A stretch of DNA of 64,000 nucleotides from Cellulomonas sp. Leaf334 (GCF_001424195.1 NZ_LMOO01000001.1:1-64000), one strand, 5' to 3'. Counted from the stretch's first letter, positions 16,030-24,975 are shown. Notes: a model not told the origin generated them from the sequence alone. Numbers and translations: made by a program.

Positions 16030-17379
16030 ATGCCCGTCACCCACCCGGCCTCCGGCGCGCCCGGCAACGGTTCGCTCTCCGCGCAGGACGAGGTCGTGCA
16101 GATCTGCCGCGACCTCATCCGCTTCGACACGTCGAACTACGGCGACGGCTCCGGGCCGGGGGAACGGGCCGCCGCCGAGCACGTCATGGGGCTGCTCTCC
16201 GAGGTGGGTCTGGACCCTGAGCTCGTCGAGAGCGCGCCGGGCAGGGCGAGCGTCGTGGTGCGGCTGGAGGGTGAGGACCCGTCGCGTCCGGCGCTCGTGC
16301 TGCACGGTCACCTGGACGTCGTGCCGGCGCGGGCCGACGACTGGTCCGTGGACCCGTTCGGCGCCGAGGAGGTCGACGGCCTGGTCTGGGGCCGCGGTGC
16401 CGTGGACATGAAGGACATGGACGCGATGATCCTGTCGGTCGTGCGACAGATGGCCCGGGAGGGGCGCAAGCCGGCGCGGGACGTCGTCGTGGCGATGTTC
16501 GCGGACGAGGAGGCCGGCGGCGCGTTCGGGGCGCGATGGGCGGTCGACCACCGACCGGACCTGTTCGAGGGGGCCACGGAGGCGATCAGCGAGGTCGGCG
16601 GGTTCTCGGTCGACGTCGACGGCCGTCGGGCGTACCTGCTGCAGACCGCCGAGAAGGGCCTGTCGTGGATGCGGCTCGTCGCCGACGGTCGCGCGGGGCA
16701 CGGCAGCCAGGTCAATGCCGACAACGCCGTGACGCACCTGGCCGAGGCGGTGGCGCGGCTGGGTCGGCACGCGTGGCCCTTGCAGCTGACGCCCACGGTC
16801 CGTGCGCTCCTCGACGGGGTCGCCCAGCTCACCGGGCTGCCGTTCGACCCGGAGGACCCCGAGGGTGTCGACCGGCTCGTGGCCGCTCTCGGCCCGGCGT
16901 CGAAGTTCGTCGGCGCCACCCTGCGGCACACCACCAACCCGACCCAGCTGACCGCGGGCTACAAGGCGAACGTCATCCCCGGCTCGGCGGAGGCGACGGT
17001 CGACGGCCGCTACCTGCCCGGCCTGGAGGACGAGTTCGTGCGGACCGTCGCCGAGCTGGCCGGTGGGCACGTGCGCATCGAGCGGATCCACCACGACACG
17101 GCGCTCGAGGTGCCGTTCAGCGGTGACCTCGTCGACCGCATGGTCGACTCGCTGCTGGCCGAGGACCCCGACGCGACGGTGCTCCCTTACACGCTGTCGG
17201 GGGGCACGGACAACAAGTCGCTGTCGCGGCTCGGCATCCGCGGCTACGGCTTCGCGCCGCTGCGCCTGCCCGCCGACCTCGACTTCGCCGGCATGTTCCA
17301 CGGTGTCGACGAGCGCGTCCCCGCCGACGCCCTGCGCTTCGGCACCCGCGTCCTGGACAGGCTCCTGCGCACCTGCTGA
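16030..17379 (+). CDS. M20-family metallopeptidase
   Basis: A 449-residue di-zinc amidohydrolase of the M20 family (DapE/ArgE/carboxypeptidase group). LHGHLDVVPA carries the first zinc His and Asp, GRGAVDMKDMDA the bridging Asp, and FADEEAGG the catalytic Glu-Glu pair. SGGTDNKSL near the C-terminus holds another ligand region. The middle insertion (GHGSQVNADNAV) is the dimerisation lid. The closest mycobacterial relative I recall is Rv2141c, of uncertain substrate, so dapE should not be assigned. Confidence 0.88.
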   Translation: MPVTHPASGAPGNGSLSAQDEVVQICRDLIRFDTSNYGDGSGPGERAAAEHVMGLLSEVGLDPELVESAPGRASVVVRLEGEDPSRPALVLHGHLDVVPARADDWSVDPFGAEEVDGLVWGRGAVDMKDMDAMILSVVRQMAREGRKPARDVVVAMFADEEAGGAFGARWAVDHRPDLFEGATEAISEVGGFSVDVDGRRAYLLQTAEKGLSWMRLVADGRAGHGSQVNADNAVTHLAEAVARLGRHAWPLQLTPTVRALLDGVAQLTGLPFDPEDPEGVDRLVAALGPASKFVGATLRHTTNPTQLTAGYKANVIPGSAEATVDGRYLPGLEDEFVRTVAELAGGHVRIERIHHDTALEVPFSGDLVDRMVDSLLAEDPDATVLPYTLSGGTDNKSLSRLGIRGYGFAPLRLPADLDFAGMFHGVDERVPADALRFGTRVLDRLLRTC

Positions 17380-17466
17380 CCCAGCCGGACCACCAGCGCC
17401 GCGTGCTCGTCGGACGGCACAGGGAGCCGCCCGGCCGGCGGACGAGGACGTGCCGCTCGACGCGCT

Positions 17467-17715
17467 CTAGCCCGAGGTCTCCGCCAGGGTGCTACGCACG
17501 CGGATGATCTTGCGCCGCAGCCAGACCTTGCGCTCACCGCCGGCGAACAGGAGCGTCCGCGACAGCTCCCAGCGGCCCAGCTCGGCCTGCTCGGTCAGCA
17601 TGCGGCGCGCATCGTTGCGGGACGTCGCCGCCGGGATCCGCAGCACGCGGTACTCGTACTGACCGCCTTGCGCGACCCAGTCGGGCCGCTTCGTCCGTGT
17701 CTGACCGATTGCCAT
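17467..17715 (-). CDS. DUF5703 family protein
   Basis: An 82-residue basic protein with the actinomycete DUF5703 pattern: QYEYRVLRIPAATSR, ARRMLTEQAELGRWEL, and the positive tail VWLRRKIIRVR. No function is known. It is conserved near uppP and the M20 peptidase in actinomycetes as far as I recall. A GGGGTGG ribosome site precedes the ATG. The 87-base gap to the M20 gene holds nothing I recognise. Confidence 0.8.
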   Translation of the reverse strand: MAIGQTRTKRPDWVAQGGQYEYRVLRIPAATSRNDARRMLTEQAELGRWELSRTLLFAGGERKVWLRRKIIRVRSTLAETSG

Positions 17716-17750
17716 TCGCCACCCCGTCCCGTGACGGCGTTCGCGCCGCG

Positions 17751-17756
17751 ACGATA
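17751..17756 (-). promoter_or_regulatory. Candidate -10 (TATCGT) for the DUF5703 gene
   Basis: TATCGT on the minus strand, 35 bases before the ATG at 17715, would give a short leader carrying the ribosome site. It is back to back with the rightward -10 at 17816. Confidence 0.4.
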
Positions 17757-17815
17757 GAGAGTCCGAGCCTCGTGCCGGAGAACCTTACGCGCTGCCATTG
17801 TGCCCCGTAGACGAC

Positions 17816-17821
17816 TACGGT
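17816..17821 (+). promoter_or_regulatory. Candidate -10 (TACGGT), leaderless acidic-protein gene
   Basis: TACGGT ends 6 bases before the ATG at 17828, and no ribosome site is present. Confidence 0.5.
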
Positions 17822-17827
17822 CGTCGC

Positions 17828-18124
17828 ATGACCGTCGACCCGCGTGCCGCGCTGGACCGCCTGATCGCAGCCCTCGAGGCCCACTACACCGCCGTCGCCG
17901 CACCGCACGGCGAGGACGACCCTGCGGTCGACGACGCGTACGACATCCTGGCCGACGCCTTCGAGGTGTACGACGACGCGCTCGGCACCGTCCACGGCGA
18001 GGCCACGCCGTTCTACCTCGCCGAGGAGGACGACGGTGAGGACGACGACGAGGACGAGGACGAGGACGACGAGGACTACGACGACGCGGACGTCGACGAC
18101 CTCGCCGACGAGGCCAGCCGGTAG
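17828..18124 (+). CDS. Small protein with extreme acidic tail
   Basis: A 98-residue protein I cannot assign. Residues 1-62 look folded and helical (DPRAALDRLIAALEAHY, DDAYDILADAFEVYDDAL). From about 63 to the end nearly every residue is Asp or Glu with a few Tyr and Ala (EEDDGEDDDEDEDEDDEDY). The head resembles a family conserved in actinomycetes. A nucleic-acid-mimic or basic-protein-binding role is possible but not shown. The TAG stop is directly followed by the convergent aldo/keto reductase stop. Confidence 0.65.
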   Translation: MTVDPRAALDRLIAALEAHYTAVAAPHGEDDPAVDDAYDILADAFEVYDDALGTVHGEATPFYLAEEDDGEDDDEDEDEDDEDYDDADVDDLADEASR

Positions 18125-19084
18125 CTAGAAGCGCTCGGGATAGCCGAGCGTCGGGGCGCTGACCTCGTCGAGCGCCCTGCGCAGCTCGTCGGGCAGCACC
18201 AGGTCCTGCGCCGCGATCGAGGCGCGCAGCTGCGTCGCCGTGCGGGCACCCACGATCGCGGACGCGACCCCACGTCCCTGCACCCACGCCAGCGCCACCT
18301 CGAGCGGGGTGCGCTCCAGACCGGTGGCCGCCGTCGCCACCGCCTCGACGATCGTCGCCGACGCCCGCGCGAGATAGGGCTCGACGAAACCCGCCAGGTG
18401 CGGTGACGCGGCCCGCGAGTCGGCCGGGATGGTCCGGCGGTACTTGCCGGTCAGCACCCCGCGACCCAGCGGCGACCACGCGAGCACGCCCACCCCGAGC
18501 GCGACGGCCGCGGGCACCACCTCACGCTCGATCCCGCGCTGCAGCAGCGAGTACTCGGCCTGCACCGCGGTCAGACCGACCTCGCCCTCGAGCAGGCTCG
18601 CCGCGCGGGCCACCTGCCAGCCGGCGTGGTTGGCGAGCCCCACGTACCGGGCGCGGCCGCTGGTGACGGCCAGCCGCAGCGCGGACACCGTCTCGTCGAG
18701 CGGGGTGCGCGGGTCGGGCGTCTGCACGAGCCACAGGTCGACGTGGTCGGTCTGCAGGCGACGCAGGGACCCGTCCAGGGACGCCAGGAGGCCGCCGCGC
18801 GAGGCGTCGACCACACCGCCCGTGCTGGTGCGCCGGATGCCGGCCTTGGTGCACAGGACGACCTCGTCGCGCGGGACGACGTCGTCGAGGAGCTCACCGA
18901 GCAGCTCCTCGGCGCCCCCGTCGGCGTAGGAGGCGGACGTGTCCACCAGCGTTCCGCCCGCGTCCGTGAAGTCGCGCAGCTGCTCCGTCGCGTCGTGCGC
19001 GTCCGTGTCGCGGCTCCAGGTCATCGTGCCGAGCCCGAGCCGGGAGACCCGCAGACCCGTGCGGCCCAGGTGGCGCTGTTCCAT
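18125..19084 (-). CDS. Aldo/keto reductase
   Basis: A 319-residue (alpha/beta)8-barrel NADPH-dependent reductase. The N-terminus MEQRHLGRTGLRVSRLGLG is the family start; FTDAGGTLVDTSASYADGGA holds the catalytic Asp and Tyr. The Lys is in VVLCTKAGI, and LVQTPDP stands where the His-containing segment (usually LxHxxDP) should be. That His to Gln change is unusual and could affect catalysis. AWSPLGRGVLTGKY and the C-terminal ASAIVGARTATQL bind cofactor. I use the ATG at 19084, with TAGTGT 8 bases upstream. Confidence 0.85.
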   Translation of the reverse strand: MEQRHLGRTGLRVSRLGLGTMTWSRDTDAHDATEQLRDFTDAGGTLVDTSASYADGGAEELLGELLDDVVPRDEVVLCTKAGIRRTSTGGVVDASRGGLLASLDGSLRRLQTDHVDLWLVQTPDPRTPLDETVSALRLAVTSGRARYVGLANHAGWQVARAASLLEGEVGLTAVQAEYSLLQRGIEREVVPAAVALGVGVLAWSPLGRGVLTGKYRRTIPADSRAASPHLAGFVEPYLARASATIVEAVATAATGLERTPLEVALAWVQGRGVASAIVGARTATQLRASIAAQDLVLPDELRRALDEVSAPTLGYPERF

Positions 19085-19092
19085 GAGGCGCA

Positions 19093-19098
19093 ACACTA
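19093..19098 (-). promoter_or_regulatory. Candidate -10 (TAGTGT), leaderless reductase gene
   Basis: TAGTGT on the minus strand ends 8 bases before the ATG at 19084. It is divergent from the uppP -10, with 38 bases between the two. Confidence 0.5.
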
Positions 19099-19136
19099 AT
19101 CGGCGCGCGCAGGTCTGCTGCGGCAACGCACCCGGC

Positions 19137-19142
19137 TATCGT
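19137..19142 (+). promoter_or_regulatory. Candidate -10 (TATCGT), leaderless uppP
   Basis: TATCGT ends 8 bases before the uppP GTG at 19151, with no ribosome site between. Confidence 0.5.
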
Positions 19143-19150
19143 GTCCGCTC

Positions 19151-20050
19151 GTGACAGAGGCCATGGGACTGGGCGAAGCGATCCTTCTGGGGCTCGTCCA
19201 GGGGTTGACCGAGTTCCTCCCGGTGTCGTCGAGCGCGCACCTGCGCATCGTCGGCGACCTGTTCGGCTCCGACCCGGGCGCCGCGTTCACCGCGATCACG
19301 CAGCTCGGCACCGAGACCGCCGTGATCCTCTACTTCCGGCGGGACATCGCCCGGATCGCCACCGCCTGGTGGCGCGCGATCCGGGGGGACCACGGCACCG
19401 ACTGGCGCTCACGCGCGGGCATGCCGGTGGGGCGGCGGGCCGACCACGACGCGCTCATGGCGTGGTTCATCGCGCTCGGCTCGCTCCCGATCGTCATCCT
19501 CGGCCTGGCGTTCCAGGACGCGATCGAGCAGACGTTCCGCAACCTGTGGCTCGTCGCCCTGACGCTCGCCGGCTTCGCGCTCGTGCTCGGCTGGGCGGAC
19601 GGCAGGGGAGCCAAGCAGCGCGAGCTCACCGAGCTGACCGGCAAGCACGCGCTCCAGTTCGGGTTCTGGCAGGCGCTCGCGCTCGTCCCCGGCGTGTCGC
19701 GGTCGGGTGGCACCATCACCGGCGGGTTGCTCATGGGGTACACACGCGAGGCCGCTGCGCGGTACTCGTTCCTGCTGGCGATCCCCGCCGTGTTCGGGTC
19801 GGGGCTGTTCCAGCTGGCCAAGAGCGTCGACGACTTCGGGAAGGGCGGCACCCCGGGCTTCGCTGCCACGCTCGTGGCGACGCTCGTCGCGTTCGTCGTC
19901 GGGTACCTGGTCATCATCGTGTTCCTGAAGATCGTCTCCACGTTCAGCTACAAGCCGTTCGTGTACTACCGGCTCGGCCTCGCCGCGCTCGTGGTGCTCC
20001 TGCTGCTCACGGGCGTGCTCGACGCCAACAGCGCACCCGTCACGACGTAG
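19151..20050 (+). CDS. uppP: Undecaprenyl-diphosphatase
   Basis: A 299-residue integral membrane enzyme that dephosphorylates undecaprenyl diphosphate to recycle the lipid carrier for peptidoglycan; high expression gives bacitracin tolerance. The two family motifs are clear: [14 protein letters not shown] near residue 18-31 and GVSRSGGTI near 182-190. About eight hydrophobic segments follow the family pattern. It starts at GTG and is convergent with corA, 12 bases apart. Confidence 0.95.
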   Translation: MTEAMGLGEAILLGLVQGLTEFLPVSSSAHLRIVGDLFGSDPGAAFTAITQLGTETAVILYFRRDIARIATAWWRAIRGDHGTDWRSRAGMPVGRRADHDALMAWFIALGSLPIVILGLAFQDAIEQTFRNLWLVALTLAGFALVLGWADGRGAKQRELTELTGKHALQFGFWQALALVPGVSRSGGTITGGLLMGYTREAAARYSFLLAIPAVFGSGLFQLAKSVDDFGKGGTPGFAATLVATLVAFVVGYLVIIVFLKIVSTFSYKPFVYYRLGLAALVVLLLLTGVLDANSAPVTT

Positions 20051-20062
20051 CGCCCGTCGCGC

Positions 20063-21073
20063 TCAGAGCCAGCCGGACCGCCGGAAGAGCCGGTACAGCG
20101 AGTAGCAGACGGCGCCCATCGCCGCGATCGCCAACGGGTACCCGTACGTCCACGTCAGCTCCGGCATGTGCTCGAAGTTCATGCCGTAGATGCTGGCGAC
20201 CAGGGTGGGTGCCGCCGCGATGGCCGCCCAGGACGAGATCTTGCGGACGTCCTCGTTCTGCCGCACCGACACCTGCGCGAGGTGCACCGAGAGCATGTCG
20301 CTGAGCAGGTCGTCGTACCCGTCGAGGTGCTTGTCCAGACGGTCGACCCACGCCTCGGCCCGGCGCAACCACGGCTGCGAGCTGCGACGGCCGGACCCTT
20401 CCTCGGCCTCCGCCATCAGCTCGGGCAGCACCGACGTGACCGGACTCAGCGCACGACGCGCCTCCGCGATCTCGCGCTTCAGGTCGTAGATCTCCTCGAC
20501 GGGACTGCTGTGCCGGCTCGTGGAGAACACCAGCCGCTCCGCGTCCGCGACGGCGTCGCCGAGGCCGATCTCGACGTCGGAGGCCTCGGCGACGAGCGTG
20601 AGGACGACGACGGCGAGGACCTGGTGGACGCCCTCGTCTGGGACTGGGAACCCGCCGGTCAGCTTGGCGAGGGCGCGGTCGAGCACGTGCGCGGCGCCGA
20701 TCTCGGCCATGAGGACGACGTCGGTGCCGATGACGGTGGTCAACGCACCGGTGTGCACGTCGTGCGTGTCCTCGACGTACGACAGGGTCGGTGTCGTCAG
20801 GATCAGCTCCCCGTCCGGGGACCGGTCGAGCCGGGCACGCTGCGCGTGGTTCGGGGCCGGCGGGTGCGCACCGGGGATGCGGTGCTCGAGGAGCGTGATC
20901 GCGCGCTCGCTGATGCCGTACCGGCGCGAGGCGTCCGACAGGTCGTCCATCGAGTCCACGACCACCCACCGGGCTCCGTCGGTCCGGGCACCGTCCCCGG
21001 CGAGCTCCCACCCGTCGGACGTCTCCACGCAGACCCGCTCGCGGTGGGCGTCGGTCGATGTCTGGTGCGTCAC
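20063..21073 (-). CDS. corA: CorA-family Mg2+/divalent cation transporter
   Basis: A 336-residue CorA-type channel. A long cytoplasmic alpha/beta and coiled N-terminal region ends in the pore-lining helix and the YGMNFEHMPEL loop near residue 294-304, containing the obligatory GMN selectivity motif. A second transmembrane helix (PLAIAAMGAVCYSLYRLF) is followed by a basic C-terminus. The GTG at 21073 is preceded by CACAAT 6 bases upstream, near the leaderless pattern. Confidence 0.9.
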   Translation of the reverse strand: MTHQTSTDAHRERVCVETSDGWELAGDGARTDGARWVVVDSMDDLSDASRRYGISERAITLLEHRIPGAHPPAPNHAQRARLDRSPDGELILTTPTLSYVEDTHDVHTGALTTVIGTDVVLMAEIGAAHVLDRALAKLTGGFPVPDEGVHQVLAVVVLTLVAEASDVEIGLGDAVADAERLVFSTSRHSSPVEEIYDLKREIAEARRALSPVTSVLPELMAEAEEGSGRRSSQPWLRRAEAWVDRLDKHLDGYDDLLSDMLSVHLAQVSVRQNEDVRKISSWAAIAAAPTLVASIYGMNFEHMPELTWTYGYPLAIAAMGAVCYSLYRLFRRSGWL

Positions 21074-21101
21074 CTGGGCATTGTGGACCTCGGAGCCCGG
21101 T

Positions 21102-21107
21102 TAGGCT
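21102..21107 (+). promoter_or_regulatory. Candidate -10 (TAGGCT), leaderless mshC
   Basis: TAGGCT ends 6 bases before the mshC GTG at 21114. TTGTGG at 21081-21086 is a possible -35 with a 15-base spacer. The divergent corA start is 40 bases away. Confidence 0.5.
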
Positions 21108-21113
21108 TCCGGC

Positions 21114-22373
21114 GTGCTCACCTGGCCACCCCCGTACATCCCGCAGCTCCCCGGACGTGGCCTCCCGGTCCAGGTGCGGGACTCCTCGACGGACCAGCTG
21201 GTCGTCGCTGCGGCAGGCCCCGACGCCACGCTCTACGTCTGCGGGATCACGCCGTACGACGCGACCCACCTGGGACACGCCGCGACGTACGTCGCGTTCG
21301 ACATCCTGGGGCGGGCGTGGCGCGACGCGGGCCACACGGTCCGGTACGCGTCCAACGTCACGGACGTCGACGACCCGCTGCTGGAGCGCGCGGCGGCGCT
21401 CGGGATCGACTGGCGGGACCTCGCCGCCGAGCAGACCCAGCTCTACGCCGAGGACATGACCGCGCTGGCCGTCATCCCGCCCGACGTCTACTCCGGCGTG
21501 GTCGAGGTCATCCCCGCGGTCGTCGAGGCCGTCGAGGTGCTGCTCGCCGCCGGTGCCGCGTACCGCGTGCCGTCGCCCGACGCGCTCGCCGACGACGGCC
21601 TGGGTGACGTCTACGCCGACCTGACGGCCGACATCGACTTCGGCGCGGTCGCTGGCCTCGACGACGACACCATGCGCACGCTCTCGGCGGAGCGCGGTGG
21701 AGACCCCGAGCGGGCCGGCAAGAGAGCGCCCCTCGACCCCTTGCTGTGGCGCCGTGAGCGCGCGGGCGAGCCCGCCTGGGACGGTGGTGCGCTCGGCCGA
21801 GGTCGTCCTGGCTGGCACATCGAGTGTGCGGTCATCGCCCGGGACGCCCTCGGGCTGCCGTTCGACGTCGAGGGCGGCGGGTCGGACCTGCAGTTCCCCC
21901 ACCACGAGATGAGCACGTCGCACGCCCGGCTGCTCGACGAGGGCCGCGGGGCGCGGGTCCATCTGCACACCGGCATGGTCGGCCTCGACGGGCACAAGAT
22001 GAGCAAGTCGCTGGGCAACCTCGTGCTCGTCTCCCGGCTGCGTGAGCAGGGCGTGGACCCGATGGCGGTCCGGCTGGCCATCCTGGCGCACCGCTACCGC
22101 GACGACTGGGACTGGACGGACGAGGGCCTGCGCGCCGCGCAGGAGCGCCTGGAGCACTGGCGCGCGGCCGTCTCCGGCAACGGTGGCCCCGACGCCGACG
22201 ACACGCTCGCCGCCGTGCGGGCGGCGCTGGCCGACGACCTCGACACGCCCGCCGCACTGGCCGCGATCGACGCGTGGGCAGACCTGTCCCTGGCGGGCAC
22301 GGCGAACCCGGTGGAGGGCGCCCCCGGCGTCATCGGCCGCACCCTCGACGCCCTCCTGGGCATCCGCCTCTGA
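21114..22373 (+). CDS. mshC: Mycothiol ligase MshC
   Basis: A 419-residue cysteine:GlcN-Ins ligase, which joins cysteine to glucosaminyl-inositol by ATP in mycothiol synthesis, the actinomycete low-molecular-weight thiol pathway. It is a class I aminoacyl-tRNA synthetase homologue: ITPYDATHLGHAATY carries the HIGH-type motif and KMSKSLGN the KMSKS motif. The N-terminus LTWPPPYIPQLPG and the length separate it from CysS. It is convergent with the PAC2 gene with four bases between stops. Confidence 0.95.
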   Translation: MLTWPPPYIPQLPGRGLPVQVRDSSTDQLVVAAAGPDATLYVCGITPYDATHLGHAATYVAFDILGRAWRDAGHTVRYASNVTDVDDPLLERAAALGIDWRDLAAEQTQLYAEDMTALAVIPPDVYSGVVEVIPAVVEAVEVLLAAGAAYRVPSPDALADDGLGDVYADLTADIDFGAVAGLDDDTMRTLSAERGGDPERAGKRAPLDPLLWRRERAGEPAWDGGALGRGRPGWHIECAVIARDALGLPFDVEGGGSDLQFPHHEMSTSHARLLDEGRGARVHLHTGMVGLDGHKMSKSLGNLVLVSRLREQGVDPMAVRLAILAHRYRDDWDWTDEGLRAAQERLEHWRAAVSGNGGPDADDTLAAVRAALADDLDTPAALAAIDAWADLSLAGTANPVEGAPGVIGRTLDALLGIRL

Positions 22374-22377
22374 CGGG

Positions 22378-23235
22378 TCAGCCGCCGGTGCCCTTGTCGC
22401 GGCGGCGCAGGTAGCGCTCGAACTCCTGGGCGATGGCCTCGCCGCTCGCCTCCGGGAGGTCGGCCGTGTCCTTGGCCTCCTCCAGCTGGTGCACGTACTC
22501 GCCGATCTCGGCGTCCTCGGAGGCCAGCTCGTCGACCCCGTGCTGCCACGCGGCCGAGTCGTCGGGCAGCTCGCCCAGCGGCACCGGCTCGCCGAGCAGC
22601 TGCTCGATCCGGTGCAGGATCGCGAGCGTGGCCTTGGGCGACGGCGGGTGCGCGACGTAGTGCGGGACCGCCGCCCACAGGGACATCGCGTGCATCCCGC
22701 GCGCCGCGGCCTCGTGCTGGAGCACCCCGACGATGCCCGTCGGTCCTTCGTACGTGTTGGGCTCGAGCCGGAGGAGGTCGCGGACGCCCGCGTCCTCGCT
22801 CGTCGTGTTCACGGGGATGGGGCGCGTGTGCGGGACGTCCGCCAGCAGGGCGCCGACGGTGACGACGGTGTCGACCCCGAGCCCCGCGGCGATGTCCAGC
22901 AGCTCGGTGCAGTACCGGCGCCACCGCATGGACGGCTCGATGCCGTGCACCAGGACCACCCGCCTGCCGCTCACCGGCGCGGTCGCGACCGCGACCGCCG
23001 TCGTCGGCCAGGTGATCTCGCGACGGCCGTCGGCGCCGGGACCGACCACCGGCCGGTTGACCTGGAAGTCGTGGTACTCCTCCGGGTCCAGCTCGTCCAC
23101 CTGCTCGGCGTCCCAGACCTCGTGCAGGTGCTCGAGCGCCTGGGTGGCGGCCGACCCCGCGTCGTTCCAGCCCTCGAACGCCGCGAGCAGCACGGTCTCG
23201 CGGACGGGGAGGTCGGCCGGGGAGGTCTCACTCAT
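22378..23235 (-). CDS. PAC2 family protein (proteasome assembly chaperone fold)
   Basis: A 285-residue protein of the PAC2 superfamily. LLAAFEGWNDAGSAATQALEH at the N-terminus and TVGALLADVPHTRPIPV in the middle are family segments. Eukaryotic PAC2 helps assemble the 20S proteasome; the bacterial proteins are conserved in proteasome-bearing actinomycetes but a chaperone role is unproven. The gene is about 4 kb from mpa here. TACGCT stands 6 bases before the ATG. Confidence 0.85.
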   Translation of the reverse strand: MSETSPADLPVRETVLLAAFEGWNDAGSAATQALEHLHEVWDAEQVDELDPEEYHDFQVNRPVVGPGADGRREITWPTTAVAVATAPVSGRRVVLVHGIEPSMRWRRYCTELLDIAAGLGVDTVVTVGALLADVPHTRPIPVNTTSEDAGVRDLLRLEPNTYEGPTGIVGVLQHEAAARGMHAMSLWAAVPHYVAHPPSPKATLAILHRIEQLLGEPVPLGELPDDSAAWQHGVDELASEDAEIGEYVHQLEEAKDTADLPEASGEAIAQEFERYLRRRDKGTGG

Positions 23236-23241
23236 CGGCCC

Positions 23242-23247
23242 AGCGTA
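23242..23247 (-). promoter_or_regulatory. Candidate -10 (TACGCT), leaderless PAC2 gene
   Basis: TACGCT on the minus strand ends 6 bases before the ATG at 23235. Confidence 0.5.
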
Positions 23248-23315
23248 AGGCGCGCCGTCGCAGCGACAGCGGACGGGCCCGCCCGCGCGCGTCGGGAGGT
23301 CGTGACGGTCCCTCG

Positions 23316-23321
23316 TACGAT
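23316..23321 (+). promoter_or_regulatory. Candidate -10 (TACGAT), leaderless HAD gene
   Basis: TACGAT ends 6 bases before the ATG at 23328, with no ribosome site. Confidence 0.5.
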
Positions 23322-23327
23322 GGACCG

Positions 23328-24020
23328 ATGCCCAGCGCCTTCACCGACCTCGTCGCGCCGTCCGCCGTCCTGTGGGACATGGACGGCACCCTGATCGACA
23401 CCGAGCCCTACTGGATGGCTGCCGAGACCGAGCTGGTCGAGGCGCACGGCGGTGTGTGGACGCCGCAGGACGGCCTCGCGATGGTGGGCAACCCGATGTC
23501 GGTGTGCGCCCCGATCCTGCGGGCTCGGGGCGTGGACCTGCCCGACGAGGAGATCGCCGACTTCCTCAACAGCCGGGTCGCCGCGGGCGTCGCGAGCGGG
23601 ATCCCGTGGCAGCAGGGTGCGCAGGAGATCCTCGCCGCGCTGCACGACGCGGGCGTGCCGATGGCGCTCGTCACGTCCTCCTTCCGTCGGCTCGCCGAGC
23701 CGTTCGCGGCAGCGGTCGGCCTGTTCGACGTCGTCGTCAGCGGCGACGTCGTGACGCGGCCCAAGCCCGACCCGGAGCCGTACCTCACGGCGGCGCGGCT
23801 CCTGGGCGTCGACGTCGCCGACTGCGTGGCCGTCGAGGACTCGCACGCGGGCGTCGCGTCCGCCGTCGCGTCGGGCGCCCACGTCGTGGCCGTCGAGGTG
23901 ATGCAGGCGCTCGCGCCGCGGCCCGGTCTGAGCCGCGTGGCGTCGCTCGCGGACCTGACCGTGCCGGACTTCGCCCGGATCGCCGGCGGTGTCGTGCTGG
24001 ACCTGCGCCGCGCCAGCTGA
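23328..24020 (+). CDS. HAD-superfamily phosphatase
   Basis: A 230-residue HAD hydrolase of the beta-phosphoglucomutase/phosphoglycolate phosphatase subgroup. Motif I WDMDGTLID has the nucleophile Asp and general acid Asp; motif II is LVTSSF; the motif III Lys is in TRPKPDPEPYL; motif IV is CVAVEDSHAGV. A helical cap lies between motif I and II. The substrate is unknown. It is convergent with the RecB-like gene, four bases between stops. Confidence 0.88.
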   Translation: MPSAFTDLVAPSAVLWDMDGTLIDTEPYWMAAETELVEAHGGVWTPQDGLAMVGNPMSVCAPILRARGVDLPDEEIADFLNSRVAAGVASGIPWQQGAQEILAALHDAGVPMALVTSSFRRLAEPFAAAVGLFDVVVSGDVVTRPKPDPEPYLTAARLLGVDVADCVAVEDSHAGVASAVASGAHVVAVEVMQALAPRPGLSRVASLADLTVPDFARIAGGVVLDLRRAS

Positions 24021-24024
24021 ACGC

Positions 24025-24969
24025 TCAGGCGGCCGGCACGACCCCGATCGACCGCTCGACCGCGCCCGCGGGGATCTCGGGCGGTGTGCCGCCGAACGCG
24101 GGGCACAGCGCCTTGAACGAGCACCAGTCGCACAGCTTCGAGGTGCGCGGTCGCCAGTCCCCGGACCTCGCCGCGTCCTCGATGCCGCCCCAGATCGAGC
24201 GCACCCGTGCCTCGACGGTCGCCATCTCCGCCTCGGTCGGCTCGTGCGTCAGGATCACGCCGTCGCCCAGGTACTCGAGCTGGAGCCGCTTGGGCAGCAC
24301 GCCGCGGGTACGCCAGATGACGTACGCGTAGAACCGCATCTGGAACAGCGCGGAGCTCTCGAAGCCCGCCCGCGGTGAGCGGCCCGTCTTGTAGTCGACC
24401 ACCCGGACCCACCCGTTGGGCGCGACGTCGACCCGGTCGATGATGCCGCGCAGCTGGGGACCGTCCTCGTCGAGCTCCGTGGACACCAGCAGCTCGCGTT
24501 CCCGCGGCTGGATGCGCGTAGGGTCCTCGAGCGTGAAGTACGTCGCGAGCAGCGCCTCCGCGCTGGTCAGCCACTCGGCGAGCTCCGTGGGGTCCGCGAA
24601 CAGCTCGCCGATGGCGGGGGAGCGCTCGAGGAGCGTGGCCCACTGCTCGGGCAGGAGTGCGTGCGCCGCCGCCAGGGTCCGCTCGGGGGCGGGCAGGTCG
24701 AAGAGGTGCTCCAGGACCGCGTGCACGAGCGTCCCGCGCGCGGCGGCCGAGCTGGGCGGCTCGGGGAGGCGGTCGATCACCCGGAACCGGAACAGCTGCG
24801 GGCACTGCAGGAAGTCGTTCGCGCGCGACGGGGACAATCCGGGTCGCGACGGAGGTCGCACCTCGGCAGCCGCCTCGACCGCGACCTCGACCGCCTCCTC
24901 CACCGCGTCGTCCGCGAGGGTGGCCGACGGGAGGTCGGGGGTGTCCTGGTCGAGGTGCTGCACTGTCAC
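24025..24969 (-). CDS. RecB-family PD-(D/E)XK nuclease with Fe-S cysteines
   Basis: A 314-residue nuclease of the RecB/Cas4/AddB type. GTLVHAVLEHLF gives the motif His, RGIIDRVDV the Asp and VVDYKTG the D-x-K active site. Cys 56 (QCPQLF) and Cys 280, 283 and 289 (LCDWCSFKALCP) form the one-plus-three arrangement that binds a 4Fe-4S cluster in these enzymes. Residues 1-40 are an acidic, low-complexity extension. The GTG at 24969 is chosen because the frame above it overlaps the divergent M50 gene and TACTCT lies 6 bases upstream. Confidence 0.88.
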   Translation of the reverse strand: MTVQHLDQDTPDLPSATLADDAVEEAVEVAVEAAAEVRPPSRPGLSPSRANDFLQCPQLFRFRVIDRLPEPPSSAAARGTLVHAVLEHLFDLPAPERTLAAAHALLPEQWATLLERSPAIGELFADPTELAEWLTSAEALLATYFTLEDPTRIQPRERELLVSTELDEDGPQLRGIIDRVDVAPNGWVRVVDYKTGRSPRAGFESSALFQMRFYAYVIWRTRGVLPKRLQLEYLGDGVILTHEPTEAEMATVEARVRSIWGGIEDAARSGDWRPRTSKLCDWCSFKALCPAFGGTPPEIPAGAVERSIGVVPAA

Positions 24970-24975
24970 GCCTCG

